Program-made: the position numbers and the translations under genes
The notes under the pieces: generated by a model
The model's database searches: none
What the model was told of the DNA's origin: nothing
The model's input: only the letters and a program-made list of their open reading frames with translations
Assembly: GCA_009733575.1 (NCBI GenBank)
Contig: ML769490.1
Span: forward strand, 124,001 to 188,000
Reading direction: 5' to 3'
DNA length: 64,000 bases
Origin: Gymnopus androsaceus JB14
Lineage: Eukaryota > Basidiomycota > Agaricomycetes > Agaricales > Omphalotaceae
Shown here: in pieces, positions 23,914 through 38,100 of the stretch
How positions within the stretch are numbered: position 1 is the stretch's first letter
Layout of the letters: each line of letters starts with the position of its first letter

Positions 23914-26181
23914 CTATATCACCGTCCCTCCAGATCCAACAAGCCTCGGTTCACCTTCTGCTTGATAGAACCCCGTTTCAGGATCGTAAGAGACGCCACA
24001 TCCAACGCTTTCCGCCTCTGGAAGAAAGTGAGTACTCATCAGAACTGCGGGAAGCGTAATCCTTACTGGGTAGCCACTTGATCTTATGTCCCATCTTCTC
24101 GAGTTCCGCAGCCAGCTCATCGTCAAAACGCCCTATTTCCAGATGCGTCTCGTCAGGAGCTATCTGGTCATGCAGACGATGATGGGCGAGCGCTTCTGAA
24201 GGGCTCATTCCGTAGTCCTGTAAACATAAATTGAATTCTTTTATGAGTACCATGTACATATTTGCTTGCCATGAAATTCCGAGCCTGTTGCACATTACAG
24301 CTAATAATGCGACTTCCACCAGCTGCACCGCCGCCATAACGGAATCGCCCTTTCGAGTCTTCAATTATAAAAGGGGAAGAGGACGAAAGCGGTCTCTTGT
24401 TTCCTCTGACTGCAATAGTAAGTGAGATGGTGAATAAGTAAGATTTTAACATGGGATAGGAGAGACGCGAGGAAGTCGCACCGTAGTTGGCTGGAGTAGG
24501 TAGGTAGCCAAAGTGATTAGACTGGCCTATAGATAGCTGTTCTGAAGAGAATTGAGGAATGCTACTAGTCACCCACCTTCAACACTGAAATCTTCTATCG
24601 AGTCATTGAGGACAATGTCAGACGAGGGAACGACGATACGGGAGCCCCACCACCTTAAGAGAGACGTCATTATGAGCCTGGATAATATGATAACCACGAA
24701 AAAGAGCTTACAGGGTGATTGTAGTGGTGATTGAAATTACAAGGCCATCTGAATCGGCGACGACGATATTGCTTGTACCATGATCAGGACTTGATTCTCG
24801 AGCCTTGAAATCCAGTCAGTCATCGGAGGCCAAACACAAATCTAGGACTCACCTATCGGTATTATATGCTTACGGAAGGTTGCGTATTTTCATCTATGAT
24901 CTTGGAATGTATATACTGTCCTACTTCCGGCTTTACAAACTCATCCTGAACAGGCTTCGAGTCCAGAAACAAAGCCAGGATCACCAAGAAGGGTGCGATG
25001 GGCGAACGCAAACTGGCAAGAACTGAATGAGCACCTTGGAGCAATAGTGAGTTTGATGGACTACTCGCTTTGAGACTCTCTATCATCCTATGAGAGTCAA
25101 TGATTGAACCGGGTCCTCCGACATCGGGATAGTTGGAGAGGATGTTGAGAGCAAGGAGAAACACACCACCAGATGCAGGAGCAGAGGGACTAATGACCTT
25201 GAACTTGCCCTTGTAGTTAATGCTTAAAGGCTTAGTTTCTCGTACTTTGTAATCTAGGCGCGCTCTCAAACATGAATTTCACAAAATCAACTCTTATGAA
25301 AATTGGACACGTACTCTTCAGGTCATCCATAGTCATCACACCAGCACCAGCAGCGACAGCATCTACTATACCCTGCGCTAATTGTCCTTCGTAGAATATA
25401 TCTGCACCATGTTCAGCAATAAGTTCGAGGGCATGGGCAAACTTTGGTCTGATAAGTGTAGCCCCGATGGGAAGAAATACACCATCCTTAGTGTACATAC
25501 GGCTAAGAATAGAGTGCTGGTGGATCCAAGAATGAGAGTCGCGGTCCGAGTCTGGAGCATCTGCGGGTACAGTCCTGTTGCGAATAAGCTAACAAATCAT
25601 CAATCAGAATGATTTCTCAAGTTGAGAAGAGGGATGATACCTTGAGAAGGTCCTCATTGAAAGGAAACCCGTGCTTTGCAAGTTCGATGCTAGGTTGAAA
25701 CAGACGTCTCCAGGGCAGTTTACCAAATCTTTTGTGCAACTCATCGAAGCCTCGTAGCTCACCAGGGACTGCGACAGAAAGCCCACCAACTCCAGTCGTC
25801 CCTGGCTTCCCGATAAACATGCTCGAAGTTAAGGCAGCCTAAGTGGACATTGTAAATAATGTTTTCGGATCCTCAGTGGAAAAGAGATACCGGAGCTGCA
25901 GAACGAAAGTCAAAGCTTCTACAAGTTCCATCCGGCTGCCTTACTATTGCAAATCCTCCTCCCCCGATACCCGAATGGTAGGAAGCAACCGTTCCAACTG
26001 CGAGTGCTGTAGCAATAATGGCGTCGGCGGCACTCCCCCCTTCTTTGAGTATCTGAGCACCAATATCCGAGGCAAACTGAAGTTCGCAGGCAACGGCGCC
26101 ATGCGATTTGGACGATGTCGAGGACATTTGTGATTGCTTTGTATCCCAAAGGCAGGCTCTACCAAGGTAGCTAGGTGACAA
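23914..26181 (-). CDS. Gamma-glutamyltranspeptidase (glutathione hydrolase)
   Basis: Ntn hydrolase that removes the gamma-glutamyl group from glutathione and conjugates; in fungi usually vacuolar or secreted. The start at 26181 ([15 protein letters not shown]) leads to [10 protein letters not shown], then [20 protein letters not shown] and [10 protein letters not shown]. Later exons hold [78 protein letters not shown], and [18 protein letters not shown]. In the last, the Thr is the expected autocleavage nucleophile (near 24765). Then come [40 protein letters not shown], and an end at 23914. No clear N-terminal signal peptide appears, so an upstream exon may be missing. All domains are present in order. 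Confidence 0.9.
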
Positions 26182-26718
26182 AATCGATTTTGTAAGAGTA
26201 AAGAGCGATTAGATTAACAAGCGCCCACTGAACGCGATCAATTATTAAGCGCCTATTATTTGATCCAACTGTCCCTTCGCAGGCGAAAGAGATAGCGAAA
26301 GAATCTATATTGCAACGCATGTTAAACATCTCGATACACCCACAAGCCAGGAGCTTGGTTCTGTTTTCGATTTGGAATACAGCCTTTTCGTCTATACACT
26401 CATATCAAGATAACCTACATCCACTGGAATGCGAAACCCCGGTACCCGATGAATATGAATAGCAAACAACCATATAACTGCATACTGAGCGACACGCAAG
26501 ATCTGCAGAATCTCCTTTTTTAATCCATTCCAGGACTTGCGCGCTCGAAGACTCAAGAGGCGTCGAGGCGGCTCTCGATCACGTGCGTTAATCGCGTCGC
26601 GTGCGTCACCGTTGATCGTGACACCGCGTATAAAAAGGGCGGTTTGGAACTCCGATGTTTATTCATCTCTTTCGACCACAACCACCATCTTTGCCACTCT
26701 ACTACAACTCAACTCGCG
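26182..26718. other. Divergent intergenic region upstream of histone H3
   Basis: Separates the divergent transpeptidase and histone H3 genes and holds the H3 core promoter (listed separately). No other gene recognised. Confidence 0.4.
26629..26637 (+). promoter_or_regulatory. TATA box of the histone H3 gene
   Basis: TATAAAAAG lies 82 bp upstream of the H3 start codon, in an otherwise GC-rich stretch with several CGCG and GATCACGTGC-like motifs just upstream (26576-26610). The spacing fits a TATA-driven histone promoter with a short 5' UTR. Confidence 0.6.
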
Positions 26719-27292
<574 letters not shown>

Positions 27293-27981
27293 GGGGTCAT
27301 TCTCTTCCATTCATCGATTTGTTTATTACATTGTATTTATCTGTAACTGTAACGCCTTGTGTACCCGCCCCGTCTATGCATTCCTATGTCTCTTCTCCAC
27401 AACATTTCACTAAGTGAAATTACACCCAGTTGTCGCTCGTCGTCCTAGCACTTCTACGCGCATACATGGTTATTCTATGTAGTCTCGATCCATTTCACTC
27501 ATTTAAGTAGCATGCGGCAGTACAGGGTTGTGAACTGTAGAGCTTACCCCGCTCTTCCATGCTGGCCTTTAAACCTGCTTTGACTCGTAATTGGAATGAA
27601 GGCGAAGAAATTTTTGCCCTTGAGGGAAGCTTGGTATCCTTATTGTGTTGCCCGACCGAATGTATATGCTGAATATGGATAACGAGGACTTCCTAGTGGG
27701 GAGGGAAGCCGCAACTGCACGACCTGAGCGGAGAGGGTGGATACATTGAACAGTGAAATAGGACTCCGTTACTTACGGTACTTTTCACCTCTTGAATTGC
27801 AGATGTCGTATTAATAAACTCTGTGATCTGATTTATGCTATTAGCACCAACGAGCTGAGTTGAGAGCGGATCCAACCCGGTTACCTCTAAGCAGATATTG
27901 ACAATACGACAACTGTGGAACTTTTTGCGGTTAAATCAGAAGTGGATAAATAGCGGGCATTTAACACTCGACCTCCCTATC
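27293..27981. other. Intergenic region between histone H3 and the oxidoreductase
   Basis: H3 3' UTR and the promoter side of the oxidoreductase gene. Short frames only. Nothing with recognisable motifs; no repeat seen. Confidence 0.4.
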
Positions 27982-29113
27982 ATGGCTCAGTCTTTCCAGC
28001 TCCCTAAAACACACCGCGTATTACGGTTGATATCCACTGAAGAGCCTCTGCAAGTACAGACCTCTCCAACTCCTCAGCCGGGACCTGGAAACGCAGTGGT
28101 CAAGGTCCTGGCAGCCGGCGTGATATCCTACTCTGGCGATGTCTACAATGGAAAGCGTCGGTACCCCTTTCCAAAGCCATTTGTCCCTGGATCCACCGCC
28201 ATTGGTCGTGTAGTTGCAATGGGACCAGACGCTACGACTTTAACTCCTGGTCAACTCGTTTTGCTCGATTGTACTATTCGTGGCCGTGACAACGCCTCCG
28301 CCATCATCCTATCCGGCCTCGTCGAAGGCCACAACGAGGCTAGTCGTAAGCTCATGCACGGTGAATGGCGCGATTCGACTTATGCTGAATACACCAAGTT
28401 CCCGCTCGAGAATTGCATTCCCTTGAACGAGGAGCATCTTCTGGGACCCTCTTCAGCTGGAGGTCTTGGCTATTGTGTTGAGGACCTAATTCATATGGGT
28501 CGGCACCTGGTTCCCATACGGAGGTCTTGACGACATAGGCCTTAGACCTGGGGAGACTCTTATCGTGGCTCCTGCCACTGGACAGTTTGGACGGAGCGCT
28601 GTATGCGTTGCATTGGCTATGGGAGCCGGCCGCGTTATTGCTATGGGTCGTAACGAGATAGCGTTGGCAAGCCTTTCTGCACTCGACAATTGTGTAATAA
28701 CGGTTAAAATCACTGGCGATGAGCAGGCTGATGCGGAGACTCTGAAGAAGCTGGGTCCTGCTGACGCTTACTTTGATATATCGCCCCACGGAGCAGCCAG
28801 TTCAACCCATTTCCAAAGCGCAATTGCGGCACTGAAGCATTCTGGGAGAGTGAGTCTCATGGGAGGACCGCGAGGTGGTGTATTATTTCCCTATGTCGAT
28901 ATCATGCGTAGGAATCTGACATTGAAGGGGACCTGGATGTACACTCGAGCGCAGATTTTGAGTTTTGTGCAGTTGGTTGATTCTGGGCTTCTGTCATTAG
29001 GAGAGAAGGGTGGAGTGACCATAGAAGGCAAGTTCAAGCTAGAACAATGGAAGGAAGCTTTCGAGGCGGCGAGTGTCGCTGGCCCAGAAAAGACTGTGGT
29101 GATCGTACCATGA
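27982..29113 (+). CDS. Medium-chain (MDR) alcohol dehydrogenase/quinone-oxidoreductase-like protein
   Basis: NAD(P)-dependent MDR-superfamily oxidoreductase. The start at 27982 gives MAQSFQLPKTHRVLRLISTE. A GroES-like domain follows (GPGNAVVKVLAAGVISYSGD, KPFVPGSTAIGRVVAMGPDA, GQLVLLDCTIRGRD), then a Rossmann domain with TLIVAPATGQFGRSAVCVAL and GAGRVIAMGRN, then SGRVSLMGGPRGGVLFPYVD. It ends at 29113. The catalytic zinc ligands of true alcohol dehydrogenases are not evident, so a zinc-independent oxidoreductase is more likely. The gene seems intronless, but a frame change is needed at the CCC run 28513-28515: removing one C joins LV to PYGGLDDIGLRPGETLIV in a single frame. Otherwise full length (about 377 aa). 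Confidence 0.82.
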
Positions 29114-30018
29114 GTAGATGAGCTCATAGTTTTACAGTCGATTCATGATGGGTTGTATGTGCAGAGAATATCGCTATAAAAGTTTGCGCTGAAAAAATAC
29201 CATGATCAGGGATATAGCATCAACGATGAGGACTTCGAACCTCTTGGTAAAGCACCCCAGTTCCTCTAGGAACGAAGCTGGTGCGACAGATTGAACAAAT
29301 TTTTCTCCTGCATCTGCGAGAGGCGTCATTGGGGTCAGTAAATGCGATTTGTTGGAAGGAAGAAGGCCTACTATGTCATTGCACGTCCAAGCTCTTGTTA
29401 GTAACACTATCCAGCCATTTCGGCCTCGGTTAGTTTCGACATTCTCTTGGAAAATGATAATGCATTTAGTAGTTTAGTTTACACATATTTTACGCATCTG
29501 ATCTGTAGCGTCAGCTAAGAAGAACACCTAAACCAGACGAGGAACATGACAATGGTCCTAATAATGCGTGAGTGAAAGAGAGATGGAGGTTTTGAAAAGC
29601 TTCGCGACGCGGGTGTCCTTATATGAGGGAATCACCGAAGATCACATGAAGCCATGATGACATGCTATAAGGTAGAGCCTGCGGCCAAACACAGTCAAGA
29701 CGAATGCATGCTAGAGTGTTCACATCTAGTGATAAGGAGTCCTATTCGTTTTGCGATATCTTTGTACAAGCTAAAAGAGGCTACCTTGCGACTTCATCGA
29801 CTAATTCCTTCGAAAGACTTGCAGACTTGACATCGAAAATGTACAGAGCCTAGTTGAAGGTGTACAGACCTCGCGTGAATCAAGTATATATCGTGTATGG
29901 GTAGAATATACATGTTAGCACACGACTTGCATTGGATATCTTGATGGTTGTTCTATATGTAGGTCCTTATTAAGCTCAGTCAATTACAAGAATAAAGGAA
30001 TCACAAAGAGGTTCCTTA
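29114..30018. other. Intergenic region between two convergent genes
   Basis: About 900 bp. A 77-codon minus-strand frame at 29174-29407 (e.g. FVQSVAPASFLEELGCFTKR) has protein-like composition and is preceded by ATGTCGAAACTAACC near 29440. I cannot join them with a plausible intron, so a small gene is possible but not supported. 29700-30000 is AT-rich. No repeat or RNA gene recognised. Confidence 0.4.
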
Positions 30019-30894
30019 CTACACGGAAAGCACGCAGTTGCGTACAAAGTATTCGTGAAAACGATCGTCTTCAGTTAATTCAGGATGGAAGGTGGTGAGC
30101 AGATGGCGACCTTGGCGTAATGCGACAATGGTCCGAGGGTCATCTTCGGACATATTTTCTTCGACCAGGGACGGAGGAAGCAAGCCGAGAGGAATCCGAG
30201 CCACGATTGTGATAGGTAGGTTATCCGAAGAAGATGAAAGCTCAAGGACAACCTGGTAGGTTATCAGGCCAAATGAGAGTAATCGAACGCGAGATTACTG
30301 ACTGGAGCACGTATAAAAAAGGCTTGAAATGGCCGTGTCGAATCCCTGAGACCATTCAGCTCTAATGAAGCCTCAAAGGACTCTACCTTTAAGATATCAT
30401 TTAGCGAGCGGAAAGAGCGCGATCCTGCTGCACACACCTGCGATCCCCATCCATTCCGAGCTATTTTGATTGATATTCCACCGAGCAGCTCTTGCCCACC
30501 CTTCTTGGCTCCTACAACGGATTCAGAAAGCAATATAGCTCCTGCGCAGGTTCCCCAGACCGGTTTAGTTTTTGAAAATTCCTTTAAAGGCTCCAGCAAA
30601 CCAGCAAGGCGTGCTAGCAAGGCGATAGTAGTGGATTCTGCAATAAACTGAGCAAGATTCTGCGATTCCGACGATTATTGCTGACCTCCTCCAGGTATTA
30701 TGAGAGCATCACAGAGAGACAGTTCCGACGGGTTTCGTACAAGGATAACGTTCAGTTGCCTGTTCAAATCTAATCTATGCAGTGAGGCTTTGTGTTCTGC
30801 GAAAGCGCCCTGTAATGCTGGTAACGTTCAGAAAATTGCTATCCATTGTGATATAAACATACTCACCAAGGATTCCAATGGCAATCTGAGCCAT
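30019..30894 (-). CDS. Pyridoxal 5'-phosphate synthase glutaminase subunit (PdxT/Sno family)
   Basis: Glutamine amidotransferase that supplies ammonia to the PdxS/Snz synthase for de novo vitamin B6 synthesis. The start at 30894 gives MAQIAIGIL. Later exons read [20 protein letters not shown] (oxyanion region), [13 protein letters not shown] (nucleophile Cys, near 30545), [42 protein letters not shown], and the catalytic His-Glu exon [19 protein letters not shown], ending at 30019. All triad elements are visible. The length (about 250 aa) is a little longer than bacterial PdxT, as in fungi. The synthase subunit PdxS is not in this window. No break seen. Confidence 0.92.
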
Positions 30895-31071
30895 AGATAT
30901 AAATACTTAGACCAGCATAAGAAGAAGGAAGAGCGTCGGAGGTTTGATATTGAAGCTCCCGGGCCGTCTTTAGGCGAGTCAAAGGCATTAACTTCAATTA
31001 TCCTAACGAAAAAAGTTTACGACGTTGGCTAATACGCTCTATTAAATAGTCCTAAAATTCAATGCGAAACT

Positions 31072-34000
31072 TCACACAGAAGCATTTATATTTTGTAATA
31101 TCTCATCAACACTCAACATATACGATCCCCAATCAGAATCATCCCATTCCGACTCGTTTATGGCAGTATTGGGTGTACCAGACGTGCTATTGGAAACGTC
31201 ACCATAATATGTATAAAACTTGAAGATAAAAGTACCTTGAATGGAAAATTAGCGTCGGATCCCCAGGCATCCCTTCGGGTTCCATGACATTCACACTTGA
31301 GCCTGTGGTAGATGCGGAGCTGGGGAGACTTGAGTCTTGATTTTTCTCATCTTTAGCAACATGTAAGTACGATGAGAAATAAAAATTCGTGCCTCCTGGA
31401 GCGACACCGACGCTGTCAAACATGAGCCTGTCTGAGCATGAGTAGTTCAAGATCTGATTTTCGGACAGGATAGGCAAATCCACGTTGGAGTTCGACCTCA
31501 AGTCAGATTGGTTGGGAATCGCCCCCATAGACATTCCATGTAAATCAGGATTTGGATTTGGCAAATTCCAAATTTGTTGTGCTTGAGAGACAAATGTCGA
31601 CAACGACGTGAACCCTTGCTCGTCCATAGGCCAATCCTCGTATATGGGTAGACTGCCAAGTTCGCAGGTATGTGTCGGTAGGGTGAACAAATTGTTGTAA
31701 TTTTCGGTGCTACCAATAGGTTCGGCATATTGCACTTGCGATGGTAATTGTATTCCTTGTGTTGAAGTTCCTCTGGAGGTAACTGCCGCAGAGACTCGAT
31801 GGCTCCCTACAGTTTGACGGCCGCGATGCTCTATACCAGAAGTGTCCACCGGGTCAGAATCATTATCGAGTGAGCTTCCTCGACTTCTTTTCTTTGAACG
31901 CAGCGTTAATCGCTGGTTAACGGAGATGATTTCCCTCAGGATATCACTGCGAATATGATTAAATTCTTCAAGCTCAGTTGGTCGTAGAAATGCTCACCAG
32001 AAACGTCCGGCCTGCTGCCATCTATGAATCAGTGTCAAAAACTATTTGAGACCTAGATCGACCAAGATTCACCTTTTCTCATAAAGACTCAGCAGGTTTA
32101 TACATTGGTAAACATCCACCAGTTCCTTCTTAGGAGCTGTCGCTGAAGTAGACGCTTTCAGCCGCCTTCCCTGCCATACATTCACCGAAAGGACTATAGA
32201 GGCGGTGTACAATGCCTTCTACAGTGACTGGATGAGCAATAATGCGCCTCCATTTGCACCAAAGACTTACAATGACAGTGGGCAGGACGAGTAATCCGAT
32301 ATCCCGTCTTCGATGAGCCTCCATAACGGAAACCACTGACCTCGCAGCATTGGCACAAATAGCCAAGGAGGGGAAGCTCAGGACAGAGGCCTGTCCTGGC
32401 CGAGGAATGAAAGGCCTGAATAACAATCAGGTCATACTCGATTCAGCCAGAAACTCCCGCACCTATGGACTTGGATCTGAACCCAGTAGTATGCTGTGTA
32501 GAGCATCACAGATTGGTTGAAATTTTCAACATTTTCTTTATTAGGGTCCCATCGTACTGTTATAAAGGATTTAATTTAGTATTGTAATCTTGCGGTATCA
32601 AGAAACTCACGATGCTCAGGAATCTCATCAACCCACTTGTTCAACGATGAATCCACCTCGGCTACGATTCTCTCGTTCCATTGCAATCTAGTCATACCCA
32701 CTGAGGTCCACACATCCGTTGGCCGTATAGCGTACTAAATGATATGTTAGTACATGGTTATGCCAGTCAAGGGTAACCCACAATCGTGCGCATAACTAAA
32801 CCCAACACGTCCACGAGCTTGATGAAACAAATATAATACAACATTGAGGAAGGTTTTCCGGGAGGCTGCTGGAATGCGCTATCTGGATGGTTGGCGTTCT
32901 CCCAATACTCATCATCGCACATGCAAGGAAGATCCACATCAAACCTAACCAATGTATCAGAACCTAGTAGCTAGGAAAACAATGGGGTCGCTTACTCCTC
33001 CGTATTGACGCTTCTCGGCCTCCCAATGAAAGCACTTACGTAGATATCCATTATATAGAGCATCCAAAATGCCCGTTTCCACAGTTCGGTTTCTAAAGTG
33101 GGTTTCAAGGCATTCTTTTTCCGATGTGCACCGACATCCTGGGCTAAGCGTACCCCAATAGAGACGAGCATCCAAACTGATTCGGGCGTTGAGGTTGCTT
33201 GCATAAATAGCAAGTATATCTAGAATCATGTAAGATAACGGATATATTTCAGAACTGAAAGGTACATACTCCACATAGCTGAATCTCATATAAGCATGGA
33301 GGTGTCGTGAATGTCCTTTTTACCGGTTGAATTTGCCGGATCCACTTCCATCCAGCTGAATGTTCTATCGCACCATTCGAATTTTTTCTCAAGACAAAAT
33401 CATCCTCAAACACCCTCGGATCGTCCGAAATCCTTGCGCCCAATGCGCAGACTGCCAAAATAACTGCGCCGAAATGACGATCTTCACGGTGAAGATTTTG
33501 AGCTATGGATCGTAGGAATGAGGGTTTGTGTAGGATTGGGAAGTAAGCGTTGATGTGTGTGAAGTATAGCGAGACTAGAGAGTCCATAAGGTCAGGGTCC
33601 GGGAAAACAAATGGCGGACATTCATCTGCTGGGAGAACTTGCCACTACACAAGATGGTAAGCCAGAAACAACACTTTTTAAATTTGAAAGTCACTTACCG
33701 GATGAATAGTCCAAAAATCCATCCGTTTGTAGTTAAACTTCACAGCATACTCTGTCGCAGTCGGGGGAACCTTGGAGGCATCGTGTGAGCCCTCTCCTGT
33801 ATACTCGCCTTTGATATCAATGGCCATTTTGAGCAGCATATTGCTGCTCAGTCCTCCGAAATGACGATCCTTGGGGTGCTCAACAGAAAGTGCTCTTAGA
33901 TCTTCGCTGAGTCCTTCGATATTGTAGATGTCGTCGAAATATGAACTCGTATTTACTATACCAGAAGCTTCCGAAGGGGAAGAGGAGCTGGAATTTAAGC

Positions 34001-34672
34001 TGGCCATTTTAGGAGTCTCAGAGGCCGAACAATTGCTGGAATTTTCTTGGTTAGGAGTCATTACCCGTAACTGCTGCTGTTGTTGCTGAAGTTGGTGGCG
34101 GAGGTCAGAGATTTCTTCGTCCAAGCTTTTGATGTGTTCCGCAAGATCAATCAAAAGCTTTTTGACCAAGAAAGAATCTGACGGTGGCTCGTAAGGCTTT
34201 GAGGTAGAGATGATAGAGTTGACTATCGACGGGATTGTTCGCTGTCCACGAGGCGTGCTATTGTGATAATTATGAGTTGGCAGGAATTATTTACCAAATG
34301 CGTGCTCACCCTTTGGGTGGACCACGTTTCTAGAGCGAAATTTTATCAGATACAGAATTCGACTACATGTACAAGTTGAGCCTGTAGACGCGTACCTTTT
34401 TGGCTGACGCGGAGATATGAGTGCATTCGGTTTCTGAGGCCAAACACGAAGAACAGACGCTTCCGACTCTGGTAGCGCTATCACCTGAATGGTCCTTAGC
34501 ACCTATATTAGGCCCAGCAAAGGCCCAGAGACATAGACAGGCTTACACTTGACTGAAAGAGCTGTTTAGTCATATTCTAGGGTGTAGTCAAGAGTTCCTT
34601 ACTCTTCTTCAATCGACATTGGTCGCAAGAGCCTGGATTGCGTCGCTTTCTCCTGGCTTCTTCAGACATCAT
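31072..34672 (-). CDS. Zn2Cys6 fungal transcription factor (tandem copy A)
   Basis: Nuclear binuclear zinc-cluster activator with a fungal-specific TF middle domain. The start at 34672 reads MMSEEARRKRRNPGSCDQCR. The zinc cluster is assembled over a 6-nt microexon at 34547-34552 to give C-x2-C-x6-C-x9-C-x2-C-x6-C (CDQCRLKKIKC, then CSSCLASETEC). A Gln-rich coiled coil (LRHQLQQQQQQLRVM) links to the TF domain: LYFTHINAYFPILHKPSFLR, GAVILAVCALGARISDDPR, GWKWIRQIQPV, and a YAIRPTDVW-type exon near 32735. The C-terminal region is Ser/Asn-rich and acidic (ESEWDDSDWGSYM), ending at 31072. About 900 residues; its closest relative is copy B next door, and targets are unknown. Regulators of this kind often control sugar or cell-wall metabolism. 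Confidence 0.85.
34547..34552 (-). other. 6-nt microexon inside the zinc cluster of copy A
   Basis: TCAAGT on the minus strand, flanked by CTTTCAG and GTAAGC. Without it the third cysteine of the zinc cluster is missing; with it the frame gives KKIKCDS. The same arrangement is present in copy B. Confidence 0.75.
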
Positions 34673-35150
34673 GGCGGTCGACCGTCAAAATTATGAGCGC
34701 CAGTTCGCGTCGGGCGCCTTTACATTGCTTTGACGCTCATATCTCAGGACTGTAACACCAGATGTATATTAATATTACTAATTACTACTAGAATCAAGAG
34801 GCTATGTAGCCACAGCCAAATCGTAGCCTCCCGTAGTCCGTAGTACTGCGGATAGATAGATAGAGACACAGCGTGATCCCGTTCAATTCGGAACTGCCGG
34901 AGGCAGACTGTGCTACTCCTTCCCTCAACCGCGCCCTCCCAATTGCTCCTAAAATACTTGACCATTGGAGATGGCGGTGTTTCGTATCCTCTATGTGTTT
35001 TATATGTATATACTTTGTATAGAGTACTTTACGCGTCAAAGTCTCGTAATCTTTGTTCAGAAACCACTCAGGCTCAGTTAGTAAGATTGAATACTAGGTA
35101 TCATATGCTTAGTATCCAAGTGAATCGGAGTGACAATGCATGTATTAGGC
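34673..35150. other. Spacer between tandem transcription-factor copies A and B
   Basis: Holds the promoter of copy A and the 3' end of copy B. AT-rich, with short frames only (e.g. 34744-35039). It contains TATATGTATATACTTTGTATA near 35001 but no recognisable gene or repeat. Confidence 0.4.
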
Positions 35151-38100
35151 TCACGGCAACTTGACGGGTCCCACAAGATCGTCCAAGCGAGGATTTATAC
35201 CTTGCAGTATCTCATCCACACTGGCCATGTATGAGTCCCAATCATCACCTTCGCCTATGATAATAGATGTGCTACTGAAATTTATCTCAGCTTGAGTCCG
35301 AATATAATAGATAGCTTGAAAAAATACCTGGTAAGTTCATCACCCCCCTGCATCCCATTTCGACTAGGTTGACCAGGAATTTGAAACGTTCCAGAATAGT
35401 GGCTGCTTGTTGTAGCTGATGTAGAGCTAGTATGGATCGCATCTAAAATAAAAACGACAGCAGTTGAATGAAAGTTAGCACGAAGAGAAATTCGAAAACC
35501 ACTTTAAAAACAATTACCTGAAGTGACACCAACACCCTCGAACGCGAGCCCATGTGAATACGAGTTCGGCGAGATTAAGCTTTGCGATGAAAACGCGAAA
35601 TTTGGAATGACATTTGATAAATTCAAGTTTGAGTTCAAACTAGATTGGGGTTGAGATTGGGCGGGGAATTCCACTGGCGTAGGCAAATTGGAAATAAGAC
35701 GTGAAGGTTGCGTTTGAGTCGACGATGACAGCATTGTCATGCGTAGGCCACTCTGCAGAGGATTCATATATGGGTAGACTGCCGAGTTCGTGGGTATGTG
35801 TTGGTAGACTGAACAAGTTGTTGTAAGACTGAAAATCAGCTCCTTCAGGCGATATGACGGATTGTAATCCTTGCAATAACGGTGATCCCATCCATTGTGC
35901 TGAGGCGCCTGGGTTGGATTGCTCTGTGTCTACTGCAGTTGCAGACATTTGACGGTCGCGATGCCCTATGCTAGAAGTATCTACTGGGTAAGAGTCGCCG
36001 GTGACCGAGTCTATCGTGTCGAGTTCCGTTTCTCGAGATCTTTTTGTTGATAGTCGCTGATCAAGATGTGGGTGACTGATGGATATGATTTCCCTCAGGA
36101 TATCACTGCGAGTACAGATTAAATTCTCCAGGCGCAAGAGGCTAGAGGAATACTCACCAAAAACGTCCGGACTGCTGCCATCTAGTGATTTTGGTTAGGG
36201 TCTGAAGCTACTCTAAACTTAGGTTGATCACCTTTTCTCATGAAGACTCAGCAAGTTTAAACATTGGTAAACATCTGCCAGCTCCTTCTCGAGAGCTGCT
36301 GACGTGGGCGCCTTCACTTGACGGCCCCGCCAAACATTAACTAAAAGAATCAAAGATGAGTTGAATATAGCCATCTATTAGTAGAATAAACCAATTAATG
36401 AAGTTATCGCCTGATTTACATTAGTTGCTTACTGTGATATTTGGGAGTGCTAGTAGTCCAATATTTCGCCTTCGTTGGATCTCCGTAACGCGACAGATCG
36501 ATCTGGAAGCATTGGCACAGATAGCCAAAGAAGGGAAGCTGAGAAGAGAGTCTTTCCCCGGTCGAGCGATGAACTGCCTAGCTTGAAACTGTGGTTGAAT
36601 GCTAAAACCTACGAAAGCGAGATACGCACCTATGGATTTGGGTTTGAATCCAGTAGTACGTTGTGTAGAGCATTACCGACTGGTTGAAATGTTCAGTATT
36701 CTCTTTATTGGGGTCCCATCGCACTGTCACAACAGCTGTTATGTATGGTTGCAGCTAAATAAAGGTAGCGACTTACGATGTTCAGGAATTTCATCAACCC
36801 ATTTGTTCAATGATGAATCTAGCTCTGCTACGATCTTCTCGTTCCATTGCAGCCCATTCATTCCCGACGCAGTCCACATTTCTGGCCTCCGTATTGCGTA
36901 CTAGATAGCATGCACAGGTGTCACAGGTATTGAATGGGAAGTAGTCTGGCAATACAGATAATACTCACAATCGTACGCATGACTAGACCTAACACATCCA
37001 TGAGCTTGATAAAACAAATAAAATACGATGCTGAGGAAGGTTTTCCAGGAGGTTGTTGGAATGCATGTTCAGGCTCATCGGGGTTCTCCCAATACTCGTC
37101 ATCGCACATGCATGGAAGATCCACATCAAAGCTGAGTAGTAGGGGTCAGAATACCAGCAAGAAAAAGATGAAGGCACCTACTCCTCCGTATTGATGCATC
37201 TCGGACGGCCAAGAAACGCGCTAGTGAAGATATCGATAACAAACAACATCCAAAATGCCCGTTTCCACAACTCGTTCTCTAAAGTGGGCTTCAAAATTTC
37301 CTTCTTCCGATGTGCACCTACATCTTGCGCAAAGCGGACCCCCATAGAGACAAGAATCCAGCATGATTCTGCAGTAGAAGTTGATTGCATGAATACGACA
37401 TATACCTGAAACCACCAGGGGATGAGTAAATAGAGAGGCAAAGGATGAACAGTGAAGGTTGGAAAGTAGTACGCACTTGATAAAGCTGAATCTCGTATAT
37501 ACATGGCGGTCTTGTGAATGTCCTCCTCACTGGTTGAATCTGTCGGATCCATTTCCATCCGATCGACTGTTCAGTAGCAGCACTCGGTGTTGCATTAGAG
37601 GCTCCGAGACCATCTTCATAAACCCTTGGATCATCCGAGAATCTCGCACCCAGTGCGCAGACTGCCAAAATAAGAGCGCCAAAATGGTAATCTTCATGAT
37701 GAAGATTTTGGGCTATAGAGCGGAGGAAAGACGGTTTGTGCAAGATTGGAAAGTAGACGTTGATGTGTGTAAAGTACAACGAGACTAGCGTGTTAATGAG
37801 ATCAGGGTCCGGGAAGATGAATGGCGGCGGAGATTCGTCCGCTGGGAGAATTTGCCACTACATAAGCGGTTAGCTGGAAGGTATGACCGCAAAAACAACC
37901 AAGTACTTGCTGGGTGAATAGTCCAAAACACTGGTCGTTTACAGTTATTTGGTATAGGAAAAACGGACGATCGAATCGAATCGTCTCTGAAATACTCGTT
38001 CTTGATATCAATAGCTGATTTCACTAGCATAATACTGCTCGACCCCCCGAAATGTCGATGATCCTTGGTGGTTTCGAGAGAAATTCTTCTTAGATGTTCA

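Noticed and set aside
29174..29407. 77-codon minus-strand frame with protein-like composition
   Set aside because: No plausible intron connects it to an upstream ATG; not enough evidence for a gene.
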